From an uncultured Pelagibacteraceae bacterium (GTDB taxonomy: Bacteria; Pseudomonadota; Alphaproteobacteria; Pelagibacterales; Pelagibacteraceae), in NCBI GenBank assembly GCA_902514945.1, contig CABXSO010000006.1, positions 1-55,075 on the forward strand: DNA of 55,075 nt, given 5' to 3'. A model generated the notes under the pieces. The model was given only the letters and a program-made list of their open reading frames with translations. It was not told the DNA's origin and did no database searches. Below, piece by piece: positions 31,247 through 39,589 of this stretch. The position numbers were made by a program, and so were the translations under genes. Each line of letters starts with the position of its first letter. Position 1 is the first letter of the stretch.

Positions 31247-33625
31247 ATGGAAGTCAAAAATTCATTACCTTTATTACCACTGAGAGACATTGTAGTTTTC
31301 CCAAGTATGGTAATCCCTTTATTTGTTGGGAGAGATAAATCAATTTCAGCATTAAATGAAGTAATGAAAAAAGAAAAAAAGATTATCCTGGTTACTCAAA
31401 AAAACTCAGAAATAGATGATCCAAAAAAAACTGATATTTTTACGTACGGATGTGAAGGAAGTATTCTCCAACTTTTAAAGCTGCCAGATGGAACAGTAAA
31501 AGTTTTAGTCGAAGGTGTGCGAAGAGTAAAAATTCTTGATTTTAAAGACAATGAAAAATTTATTACATGTGACTTTACTCATAATCAGGATATTAATAAT
31601 GAGGAAGAAGACTTGTATCCTTTAGCTGTAACAGCAATTAGAAGGATGGAAAAATTGACTTCGATTAATAAAAAAGTATCCAATGAAACTATAAACACAA
31701 TTAAACAGTTAAAAGATCCATCACAAATAGCTGACAATATTGCGTCTCACATTACTGCTTCAATCTCAGAGAAGCAGCAAATTTTTGAAACTGTCGACGT
31801 AAAAAAAAGGTTGAATGCAATTATTAAAATAATGGAAAATGAAACTAGCATTATTGGCGTTGAGAAAAGAATTAGAGGCAGAGTAAAAACTCAAATGGAA
31901 AAAACTCAAAGAGAGTATTATCTAAATGAACAATTAAAAGCGATACAAAAAGAGTTAGGTGAGATTGAAGATGGTAAGGATGAAAATACGAGCTTAAATA
32001 AAGCAATTCTCAAATCAAAAATGCCAAAAGATGTTGAGAAGAAGTGTCTCCAGGAATTAAAGAAGTTAAAAAATATGAGTCCAATGTCGGCAGAGGCAAC
32101 AGTTGTTAGAAATTACCTAGACTGGATGATTGATCTTCCGTGGCATAAAAAAAGTGACGTAGCGATAGATTTAAATAAAGCTCTTGATGTTCTAGATAAA
32201 GATCATTTTGGTTTAGAAAAAGTCAAAGAGAGAATTATTGAATTTCTAGCAGTACAAAAAAGAATGGAAAAAATAAAAGGTCCAATTCTTTGTTTAGTTG
32301 GCCCTCCGGGTGTAGGAAAAACTTCATTAGGTAAGTCAATTGCAAAAGCAACGAATAGAGAATTTGTGAGAATGTCAGTTGGTGGAATGAGAGATGAAGC
32401 AGAAATAAGAGGTCACAGAAGAACTTATATTGGTTCATTGCCTGGTAAAATCATTCAAATGATGAAAAAAGCAGGAACAAAAAATCCACTTATTTTGTTA
32501 GATGAAATTGATAAAGTTGGAAATGATTATAGAGGTGATCCTTCATCAGCATTATTGGAAGCTTTAGATCCGGAGCAAAATACTACATTTAATGATCACT
32601 ATCTTGAAGTTGATTATGATTTATCTGATGTAATGTTTGTAACTACAGCTAATACGCTTAATATTTTACCTCCGTTATTAGATAGAATGGAAGTAATTAG
32701 ATTAGCAGGCTATACTGAAGATGAAAAAATCAACATCGCTAACAAGTATCTTCTTCCAAAACAGATTAAAGATAATGGTGTAAAAGAAAAAGAGATGAAT
32801 TTGAGCGATGATATTATTAAAGAAGTTATAAGAAGTTACACTAGAGAGTCTGGTGTAAGAAATCTTGAGAGAGAAATTTCCAAGATCGCAAGAAAAGTAG
32901 TTAAAAAAGTTGTATCAGGAGAGAAAAAAGAAATAGATATTGATACGAAGAATTTGCCTGACTTTTTAGGGGTACCTAAATTTAAATCTAGTGAATTAGA
33001 AACTGAAAATAGAGTAGGTGTAGTTACAGGTTTAGCATGGACAGAATATGGTGGAGAAATTTTAAAAATCGAGACAGTGACAATGCCTGGTAAAGGTAGA
33101 ATGCAAATAACTGGTAAACTTGGTGATGTTATGCAAGAGTCTGTTAAAGCAGCTAAATCTTTTGTGAGATCAAAATGCTTAGAGTATGGAATTATTCCTC
33201 CGTTATTTGAAAAAAAAGACTTTCATATTCATGTTCCTGAAGGGGCAACTCCAAAAGATGGTCCATCAGCAGGAATAGGAATGGTTACATCGATAGTTTC
33301 TTCTATAACCAATATTCCTGTTAAAAAAGATATTGCTATGACTGGTGAAGTCACTTTAACAGGTCAGGTATTACAAATCGGTGGTTTAAAAGAAAAATTA
33401 CTAGCAGCTCATAGAGCGGGGATCAAAGAAGTCTTGATACCAAAGGAAAACGAAAAAGATCTTGTAGATATACCAAAAAAAATTATAGAAGCTATTAAAA
33501 TTACCCCAGTCGAATATGCGGATGAAGTTCTTAAAATTGCTTTAACTAAAGATCTTAAAAAAACAGAGTGGGTTGAAGTCGATTTATCTAAAAAAGACGA
33601 TAAATCACAAGCTAGCATTCAATAA
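31247..33625 (+). CDS. lon: ATP-dependent protease La
   Basis: 792 residues: N-terminal substrate domain, a coiled-coil with YYLNEQLKAIQKELGE near residue 225, AAA+ domain with Walker A GPPGVGKT at about 351-358, and the protease domain with catalytic Ser674 in DGPSAGIGM and a Lys about 43 residues later. Degrades misfolded and regulatory proteins. The ATG has no Shine-Dalgarno site. TTGCAA (31211-31216) and TATATT (31235-31240) would place transcription start at or next to the ATG, so a leaderless mRNA is possible. Confidence 0.97.
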   Translation: MEVKNSLPLLPLRDIVVFPSMVIPLFVGRDKSISALNEVMKKEKKIILVTQKNSEIDDPKKTDIFTYGCEGSILQLLKLPDGTVKVLVEGVRRVKILDFKDNEKFITCDFTHNQDINNEEEDLYPLAVTAIRRMEKLTSINKKVSNETINTIKQLKDPSQIADNIASHITASISEKQQIFETVDVKKRLNAIIKIMENETSIIGVEKRIRGRVKTQMEKTQREYYLNEQLKAIQKELGEIEDGKDENTSLNKAILKSKMPKDVEKKCLQELKKLKNMSPMSAEATVVRNYLDWMIDLPWHKKSDVAIDLNKALDVLDKDHFGLEKVKERIIEFLAVQKRMEKIKGPILCLVGPPGVGKTSLGKSIAKATNREFVRMSVGGMRDEAEIRGHRRTYIGSLPGKIIQMMKKAGTKNPLILLDEIDKVGNDYRGDPSSALLEALDPEQNTTFNDHYLEVDYDLSDVMFVTTANTLNILPPLLDRMEVIRLAGYTEDEKINIANKYLLPKQIKDNGVKEKEMNLSDDIIKEVIRSYTRESGVRNLEREISKIARKVVKKVVSGEKKEIDIDTKNLPDFLGVPKFKSSELETENRVGVVTGLAWTEYGGEILKIETVTMPGKGRMQITGKLGDVMQESVKAAKSFVRSKCLEYGIIPPLFEKKDFHIHVPEGATPKDGPSAGIGMVTSIVSSITNIPVKKDIAMTGEVTLTGQVLQIGGLKEKLLAAHRAGIKEVLIPKENEKDLVDIPKKIIEAIKITPVEYADEVLKIALTKDLKKTEWVEVDLSKKDDKSQASIQ

Positions 33626-33746
33626 TCACTGATTCCTTCTAATTTTTCTTTAATTATTTTTCCTGATTAAGGTAATTTATTCACTAGATCTACATTCATA
33701 TTTTAGGTAACCTATTTAAAAAATAATAACTAACAAGGGAAAAAAT

Positions 33747-34721
33747 ATGAATAAACTTAGTAAAATAATTATTGTTTTATTCTCATCTTTATTTTTAAGT
33801 TTTGCTGCAAACTCTGTTGAAGTAAAATTCGGACACGTTGGGAAACCAGGCTCCTTATTTTCTGCTTCTGTAGATGAATTTGCTAAACTTGCAAACAAAA
33901 GATTAGGGAACAAAGGTAAAGTAACTGTTTTTGGTTCTTCGCAACTTGGAAAAGACAAGCAAGGTATGCAAAAACTAAAATTAGGTACAGTTAATATGTG
34001 GCTACCTTCATCGGTAATGGCTTCTATTCATGATGAATTTGGTGTTTTCGATATGCCTTTTATTATTAAAGACAGAAAACACATGGCTAAAGTTGAAAAA
34101 AATGTTTTACCAGGGATGTTTAAAAATCTTGAAGATAAAACAGGTTACAAAGTTATTGCTGTATGGGAAAATGGTTTTAGACATATAACAAATAATACTA
34201 GACCAATTAACACTCCAGGTGATTTAAAAGGAATTAAATTAAGAACACCTAAATCAAAATGGAGAGTTAAAATGTTCCAATCATATGGTGCAAACCCAAC
34301 TCCAATGTCGTTTTCTGAAGTTTTTACTGCTTTGAAAACGGGCACAATGGATGGACAAGAAAATCCATATGCTCAGATAGCTAGTGCTAAATTTCAAGAA
34401 GTTCAAAAATATTTATCAATCACAGGTCACGTTTATACTCCTGCTTATGTAACTGTTCATAAGGATCACTGGAATAAACTTCCTGCAGACGTTCAAGATA
34501 TTTTAGAAAAAGCTGCAAAAGATACACAAAAATTTGTGTATAAAGAAGCTGCTAAACTTGAAAAATCTTTATTAAAAGTAATTAAAGATGCTGGTGTCCA
34601 AGTAAATGAAGCGGACAAAGGTGCTTTTATTGCAGCTAGTAAAGGAATCTACGATCAGTTTGGATCAGAAGTTCCAACCGGCGGTGCTTTAGTTAAAAAA
34701 GTATCATCTTTAGCAAAGTAA
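33747..34721 (+). CDS. TRAP transporter substrate-binding protein (DctP)
   Basis: 324 residues, signal peptide ending near residue 23. Typical DctP core: LGKDKQGMQKLKLGTVNMW near residue 70, LRTPKSKWRVKMFQSYGANPTPM around residue 166 with the carboxylate-binding Arg, and GTMDGQENPYAQI near residue 200. This is the classic DctP class, different from the TakP-like one at 18543. The ligand is a carboxylate, otherwise unknown. AAGGGA precedes the ATG. A strong hairpin follows the stop. Confidence 0.92.
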   Translation: MNKLSKIIIVLFSSLFLSFAANSVEVKFGHVGKPGSLFSASVDEFAKLANKRLGNKGKVTVFGSSQLGKDKQGMQKLKLGTVNMWLPSSVMASIHDEFGVFDMPFIIKDRKHMAKVEKNVLPGMFKNLEDKTGYKVIAVWENGFRHITNNTRPINTPGDLKGIKLRTPKSKWRVKMFQSYGANPTPMSFSEVFTALKTGTMDGQENPYAQIASAKFQEVQKYLSITGHVYTPAYVTVHKDHWNKLPADVQDILEKAAKDTQKFVYKEAAKLEKSLLKVIKDAGVQVNEADKGAFIAASKGIYDQFGSEVPTGGALVKKVSSLAK

Positions 34722-34740
34722 TATAATTTAATTAATTTTA

Positions 34741-34765
34741 TCAGGCCCTCATTCGAAGGGCCTGA
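34741..34765 (+). terminator. Hairpin after dctP
   Basis: Perfect 9-bp stem TCAGGCCCT/AGGGCCTGA with a 7-base loop. No U-tract follows directly, so it may act more as an mRNA-stabilising cap than a full terminator, letting some transcripts run into the SGNH-dctQM genes. Confidence 0.75.
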
Positions 34766-34796
34766 CAGCTTAATAAATTTAATTATTTATAACATA

Positions 34797-35816
34797 ATGA
34801 CAAAAAAAATTTTTTTTTCTTTAATATTTTTTTTAATATTGACTTTTATAACTTTATTTTCACTAGAATTTGTATCCAGGCTTTATTTGTATTTTGTAAA
34901 AAATAATTATTGTGCAAAAACTTTAAATTTTGAAAAATATGAGTCTAAAGCTGATGAGCTTTTGGGCTACATTCCAAAAAAAGGATCAAAGATGGGCTGT
35001 AATGGTGAAAAATATACTATTAATAATGAAGGTTTTAGAACTTACGAAGGCTTTAATTTTACAGAGTCAAATCATTTGATTATAGGCGACTCCTTTGGTT
35101 TTGGTGATGAATTAGATGATAGCGAGGCATTAAGTTATTTATTGTACAAAGACTATGATATTAAAAATATTAATGCTGCTGTTTATGGTTATGGAATAGA
35201 TCAAATGACATTAAGAGCTTTAGAAATTATTAAAAATAAAAAAGTAGATAAGATAATAATGATAACTTCACCAGGTGGAGCAAAAAGAGTAAATAAGTCA
35301 GTAAGAAATAAAGTTAAGAAACCTTTTTTCTTATATGATGGTAAACAACTGGTATTAAACAAACCTGGTTATCAAAAGATAGGTAATTCTGTAAGGAACA
35401 GCCTAATTAATAAAAGTTTTTTTATTAGATTTTCATTAATCAAATTGGGTATGAGTAAATATCTAGAGAATGATGAAATGGTTCAAGATAATTTACCTTA
35501 TCATGTAAAATCTTGTAAAATTTTGGAAAACTTTCAAGAAAAATTAAATAATAAAAATATAAAATTTGATGTTGTACTTTACAGAGATGCTGGTGAAATA
35601 ATTCGTCAAAAGCAAGAACAAAAAAAACAAACTGACAATTTTCTACAATGTCTTGATAAAATAAAGGTAAAATACCTTGATACATACGACATATTAAGAT
35701 CAAATAAAGATAAAAAATTATTCATTAAACATGATTATGGTCACCCAACAATTGTCTCAAATCTGATTGTCTCAAAATATTTTGCAGAGTATATTAAAAA
35801 AACCGGTAAATTATGA
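34797..35816 (+). CDS. SGNH/GDSL-type hydrolase-like membrane protein
   Basis: 339 residues with one N-terminal membrane segment (about 5-28), then an SGNH fold. The block I motif reads IIGDSFGFGDE near residue 96 with the nucleophilic Ser. NAAVYGYG near residue 122 gives the block II glycine/Asn region, and KHDYGHPT near residue 310 supplies the DxxH-type Asp and His. Relatives are acyl/acetyl esterases acting on envelope glycans or lipids. It is oddly placed inside a TRAP operon, after dctP and overlapping dctQ by 4 bases (ATGA). Confidence 0.75.
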   Translation: MTKKIFFSLIFFLILTFITLFSLEFVSRLYLYFVKNNYCAKTLNFEKYESKADELLGYIPKKGSKMGCNGEKYTINNEGFRTYEGFNFTESNHLIIGDSFGFGDELDDSEALSYLLYKDYDIKNINAAVYGYGIDQMTLRALEIIKNKKVDKIIMITSPGGAKRVNKSVRNKVKKPFFLYDGKQLVLNKPGYQKIGNSVRNSLINKSFFIRFSLIKLGMSKYLENDEMVQDNLPYHVKSCKILENFQEKLNNKNIKFDVVLYRDAGEIIRQKQEQKKQTDNFLQCLDKIKVKYLDTYDILRSNKDKKLFIKHDYGHPTIVSNLIVSKYFAEYIKKTGKL

Positions 35817-36322
35817 GATTAAATAATTTTATAAATTCATACGAAAAAATTTTAAAACTCATACTGTTTATAATGATGGTGGCATTAGCAGTAACGGTTT
35901 TACTTGGAGTTACTTTTCGTTTTGCGGGAAGTGCTTTAGTTTGGTACGATGAAGTCGCAGCAGTTCAACTTGCTTGGATTACATATTATGGTTCAGCATA
36001 TGCTGCATTAAAAGGTGCACATATAAGTGTACCAAGTATTTTTAAAGCTTTTCCACTAGCTCTCAGAAAGATCTTTTTTGTAATTTCCAAAATTGTTGTT
36101 TATGGTTTCTTAATATTATTAGCTTATTACGGATATTTAGTTTTAACTTTAATAACAGGTGAGACATTAGTCACATTGGAATGGGTTCCTCAAACATTTG
36201 TTCAATCAGTTATACCAATTGCATCATGTTTATTTATTCTATCTGAAACCTTAAGAATTCCAGAGGATTATAGAAATTTAGTTCTTCAAAATACAGGTGA
36301 GGAGCAAACAGGGGATATTTAA
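35813..36322 (+). CDS. TRAP transporter small membrane subunit (DctQ)
   Basis: 169 residues, four membrane segments. The core LVWYDEVAAVQLAWITYYGSAYAALKGAHISVP near residue 42 is canonical DctQ. Begins inside the SGNH stop codon and its own stop overlaps the dctM start (TAATG). Confidence 0.92.
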   Translation: MRLNNFINSYEKILKLILFIMMVALAVTVLLGVTFRFAGSALVWYDEVAAVQLAWITYYGSAYAALKGAHISVPSIFKAFPLALRKIFFVISKIVVYGFLILLAYYGYLVLTLITGETLVTLEWVPQTFVQSVIPIASCLFILSETLRIPEDYRNLVLQNTGEEQTGDI

Positions 36323-37605
36323 TGATAATTCTTACAATGTTTATGGTCCTATTGCTTTTGCTTTCCATAAATGTGCCTATCGCGATTGGGCTTGCAGTAA
36401 CAACTATTATTGCAATGGTAATGAAGACAGGCACAAGTTTTCTAATTGATACTGCAATTGTAATGTTTGATGGTTCAATGAAGTTTCCACTAATTGCAAT
36501 TCCATTATTTATTTTAGCAGGATCTATTATGAACAGCGCCGGAATTTCTAGAAGACTGATTGCTTTTGCTTCTGCTCTTGTTGGATTTATTAAAGGTGGT
36601 TTGAGCATGATCAATATTGCAACTTCTATGTTTTTTGCTGAAATTTCTGGATCAGCTGTAGCAGATGTTGCCGCATTAGGTTCTATTCTAATTCCAGCAA
36701 TGAAGAAAAAAGGATATCCAGGAGCTTTTGCTGCTGCTGTCACCTCATCCTCAGCATCTTTAGCAATTATTATTCCACCATCAATACCTATGATTGTTTA
36801 TGCAGTTATGTCACAAAGTTCAGTTGTTCAATTATTTGTAGCTGGAATTGTACCAGGAGTAATTGGTGGATTCTTTTTAATGTTAGCCGCCTATATAACA
36901 GCGAGAAGAAAAAACTTTCCTGTGGAAGAAACATTTAATATCCCAAATGTTAAGAAAACTGCAAAAGATGCAGCACTAGCCTTTTTATTACCAGTAATAA
37001 TTCTAGGAGGTATTTTTGGTGGAGTTGTAACCGCAACCGAAGGTGCTGGACTTGCAGTTGTAGCATCATTAATTATTGGTTTTATATATAAAGAAATAGA
37101 TTTTAAAAGATTATACGAGTCTGCTTGTGAAGGTGCGATACAAACAGCTTCAGTGATGTTATTAGTGGCAGCTTCAGTTTTATTAGGTGAATTTTTAACG
37201 ATTGAGCAAATTCCTCAGAAAGTCGCTGGTTCAATTATTGATTTTACAAATAACAAATATGCAGTTTTGGGAATATTGAATGTATTTTTATTGATAATAG
37301 GTTTCTTTTTGCACTCTGTAGCGGCAATCATTTTAACTGTGCCAATTGTTATGCCATTAGTTAATGCTGTGGGTATTGATCCAGTTCACTTCGGAATAAT
37401 TGTAACTTTGAATTTAGCAATCGGACAACAAACACCCCCAGTAGCAAGTGTATTAGTCACAGCCTGCTCTGTTGCCAAAGCGGATATTTGGGATGTTACA
37501 AGATCTAATATATCTTTTATATGCGTTCTATTAATATTATTACTTTTAGTGACATATGTCCCAGCTATACCAATGACATTAGTTGAATATTTTTATAGGA
37601 GTTAG
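36322..37605 (+). CDS. TRAP transporter large permease subunit (DctM)
   Basis: 427 residues with about eleven to twelve membrane segments. Motifs: AEISGSAVADVAALG near residue 112, IIIPPSIPMIVYA near residue 150, GGVVTATEGAGLAVV near residue 235 and GQQTPPVASVL near residue 370. Completes the second TRAP system. The following gene starts at the very next base after its stop. Confidence 0.94.
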   Translation: MIILTMFMVLLLLLSINVPIAIGLAVTTIIAMVMKTGTSFLIDTAIVMFDGSMKFPLIAIPLFILAGSIMNSAGISRRLIAFASALVGFIKGGLSMINIATSMFFAEISGSAVADVAALGSILIPAMKKKGYPGAFAAAVTSSSASLAIIIPPSIPMIVYAVMSQSSVVQLFVAGIVPGVIGGFFLMLAAYITARRKNFPVEETFNIPNVKKTAKDAALAFLLPVIILGGIFGGVVTATEGAGLAVVASLIIGFIYKEIDFKRLYESACEGAIQTASVMLLVAASVLLGEFLTIEQIPQKVAGSIIDFTNNKYAVLGILNVFLLIIGFFLHSVAAIILTVPIVMPLVNAVGIDPVHFGIIVTLNLAIGQQTPPVASVLVTACSVAKADIWDVTRSNISFICVLLILLLLVTYVPAIPMTLVEYFYRS

Positions 37606-38388
37606 ATGAGTAATTTAATCAAACTAAATAAAGTTAGCGATCATTTATCAGAGGTTATTATTAACAGACCTGAAAAGCTAAATGCTATGACTAAACCCAT
37701 GTGGATTGAATTGGGTAAAATATTTAAAAAGATATCAAAAGAAAAAAATTTGAGGTGTATTATAATTCGAGGTGAAGGCGGAAAATCATTTTCACCTGGA
37801 AACGATATAGGTGAATTTAAAAAGGAAAGATCCTCATCAAAACTAGCTAAATCTTATGGAAAGTTTTTACATGGAACTTTAGGTGCAATTTTTAATTGTC
37901 CAATACCTACTATAGCAATGATTGAAGGAATTTGTGTAGGTGGTGGTTTAGAAATTGCTGCATGCTGTGATATTAGAATTTGTGGGAAAAGTTCTAGGTT
38001 TGGAATTCCAATTAAAAGACTTGGTTTAACTATGGCTGCAAAAGAATTAGAAGTACTTTTAAATGCAACTACTTATTCAACAGCTATGGAAATTTTGTTC
38101 GAGGGGAGGGTTTTTAGTGCTGAGGAAGCATTAGAAAAAAGATTAATTAATAGAGTTGTAAATGATGAGGATGTTAAAAAAGAAGCATATAAATCAGCTG
38201 AACTTATATGTGAGGGAGCACCCAAAGTTAGTAGATGGCACAAGCAATTCGCGAGAAATATTTTAAAAGAAGGTAAAGTAACTGAAAAAATAAATAATTT
38301 AGGTTACAAATGTTATGATACTAAAGATTTCAAAATTGGTTATCAGTCTTTCCTAAACAAAACTAAGCCAAAATTTAAAAATAAATAA
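37606..38388 (+). CDS. Enoyl-CoA hydratase/isomerase family protein
   Basis: 260 residues of the crotonase superfamily: INRPEKLNAMT near residue 19, the oxyanion stretch SFSPGNDIGEF near residue 63, and IEGICVGGGLEIAACCDIRI near residue 106. It handles a CoA thioester, but the reaction (hydration, isomerisation or cleavage) is not readable because the usual second catalytic Glu position reads IKRLGL. It immediately follows dctM and precedes a CoA-transferase, suggesting the TRAP substrate is activated to a CoA ester. Confidence 0.88.
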   Translation: MSNLIKLNKVSDHLSEVIINRPEKLNAMTKPMWIELGKIFKKISKEKNLRCIIIRGEGGKSFSPGNDIGEFKKERSSSKLAKSYGKFLHGTLGAIFNCPIPTIAMIEGICVGGGLEIAACCDIRICGKSSRFGIPIKRLGLTMAAKELEVLLNATTYSTAMEILFEGRVFSAEEALEKRLINRVVNDEDVKKEAYKSAELICEGAPKVSRWHKQFARNILKEGKVTEKINNLGYKCYDTKDFKIGYQSFLNKTKPKFKNK

Positions 38389-38395
38389 ATACTAA

Positions 38396-39589
38396 ATGGC
38401 ATCATCATTAAAAGGCGTTCGGGTTTTAGAAATGGCCCAAATTATGGCTGGCCCAACATGTGGTCTTTTATTAGCTGATCTTGGTGCGGAGGTTATAAAA
38501 ATTGAGAAGACACCAGGAGGAGATGACACAAGAAATTTTCTTCCACCTGATGTAAATGGTGTATCAGCTGCTTATCTGATGATGAACAGAAACAAAAAAG
38601 GTATTGCCTTAAATTTAAAAGATAAGGAAGGTATTGAAATTTTTAAGACTATGGTCAAAAATTCTGATGTAGTTTTAGAAAATTTTAGAAAAGGAACATT
38701 GGAAAAATTAGGTATTGGTTATGATGTAATATCTAAAATTAATCCTAAAATTATTTTATGCGAAATTTCTGGTTATGGTAGAACAGGACCTTATGCAAAT
38801 AAAGGTGGATTTGATTTAGTTGCCCAAGGAATGAGTGGCTTAATGAGTATAACAGGGGAGGACAAAAATAAACCACCGATGAAAGTCGGTGCACCTCTCA
38901 CAGATATTACTGCTGGATTGCTTGCAGCAAGTGGTATTTTAGCAGCTTTAATTCATAGAGATAAAACAGGTGAAGGTCAAAAAGTAGATACATCTTTATA
39001 TGAGGCAGGAATTGTACACACTTATTGGCAATCAGCTATTGCTGGTGCAACTGGTATATCTCCTGGTCCACTTGGATCTGCTCATCCTCTAACTGCTCCT
39101 TATCAGGCTTTTAAAACAAAGGATAAATGGATAACTGTGGGTGCCTCAAATCAAAATACATGGTTAATGTTATTAAAAGCAATTAATCGTGAAGATTTAA
39201 ATAATAATGAGAAGTTTTCATCTAATGTAAGTAGAAAAAAGAATTTAAACGAGCTTGTAGAAATATTAAATGATGAGTTGATAAAAAAAACATCCAAGGA
39301 ATGGTTAAAAATTTTTGATGAAAATGGTTTACCTTGTGGACCTATTAATTCAATAACAGATATGTTTAAAGACCCACAAACCATCGAAAGAGAGATGATT
39401 ATTGAGGTAAATAATAAAAAGGCTGGCATGAGTAAAGCTATTGGAATGCCAATTAAATTTTCAAAAAGCAAAACTGAAAAATCTAAAGGTGCTCCAGATC
39501 TAGGTGAGCATACAAGAGCAATAATGAAAAATTTTGGTTATAAAGATGAACAGATAGATGAACTTTATAATAGGAAAATAATACTTTAG
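38396..39589 (+). CDS. CaiB/BaiF family (class III) CoA-transferase
   Basis: 397 residues. The N-terminal GVRVLEMAQIMAGPTCGLLLADLGAEVIKIE pattern and the Asp-containing GKKGIAL/NRNKKGIALNLK region are typical of class III CoA-transferases. The GFDLVAQGMSG stretch is near residue 141. It transfers CoA between carboxylates such as succinate, formate or oxalate partners. Donor and acceptor are unknown, but the gene ends the TRAP-ECH operon and so probably activates the imported acid. Overlaps the convergent gene by 4 bases. Confidence 0.93.
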   Translation: MASSLKGVRVLEMAQIMAGPTCGLLLADLGAEVIKIEKTPGGDDTRNFLPPDVNGVSAAYLMMNRNKKGIALNLKDKEGIEIFKTMVKNSDVVLENFRKGTLEKLGIGYDVISKINPKIILCEISGYGRTGPYANKGGFDLVAQGMSGLMSITGEDKNKPPMKVGAPLTDITAGLLAASGILAALIHRDKTGEGQKVDTSLYEAGIVHTYWQSAIAGATGISPGPLGSAHPLTAPYQAFKTKDKWITVGASNQNTWLMLLKAINREDLNNNEKFSSNVSRKKNLNELVEILNDELIKKTSKEWLKIFDENGLPCGPINSITDMFKDPQTIEREMIIEVNNKKAGMSKAIGMPIKFSKSKTEKSKGAPDLGEHTRAIMKNFGYKDEQIDELYNRKIIL

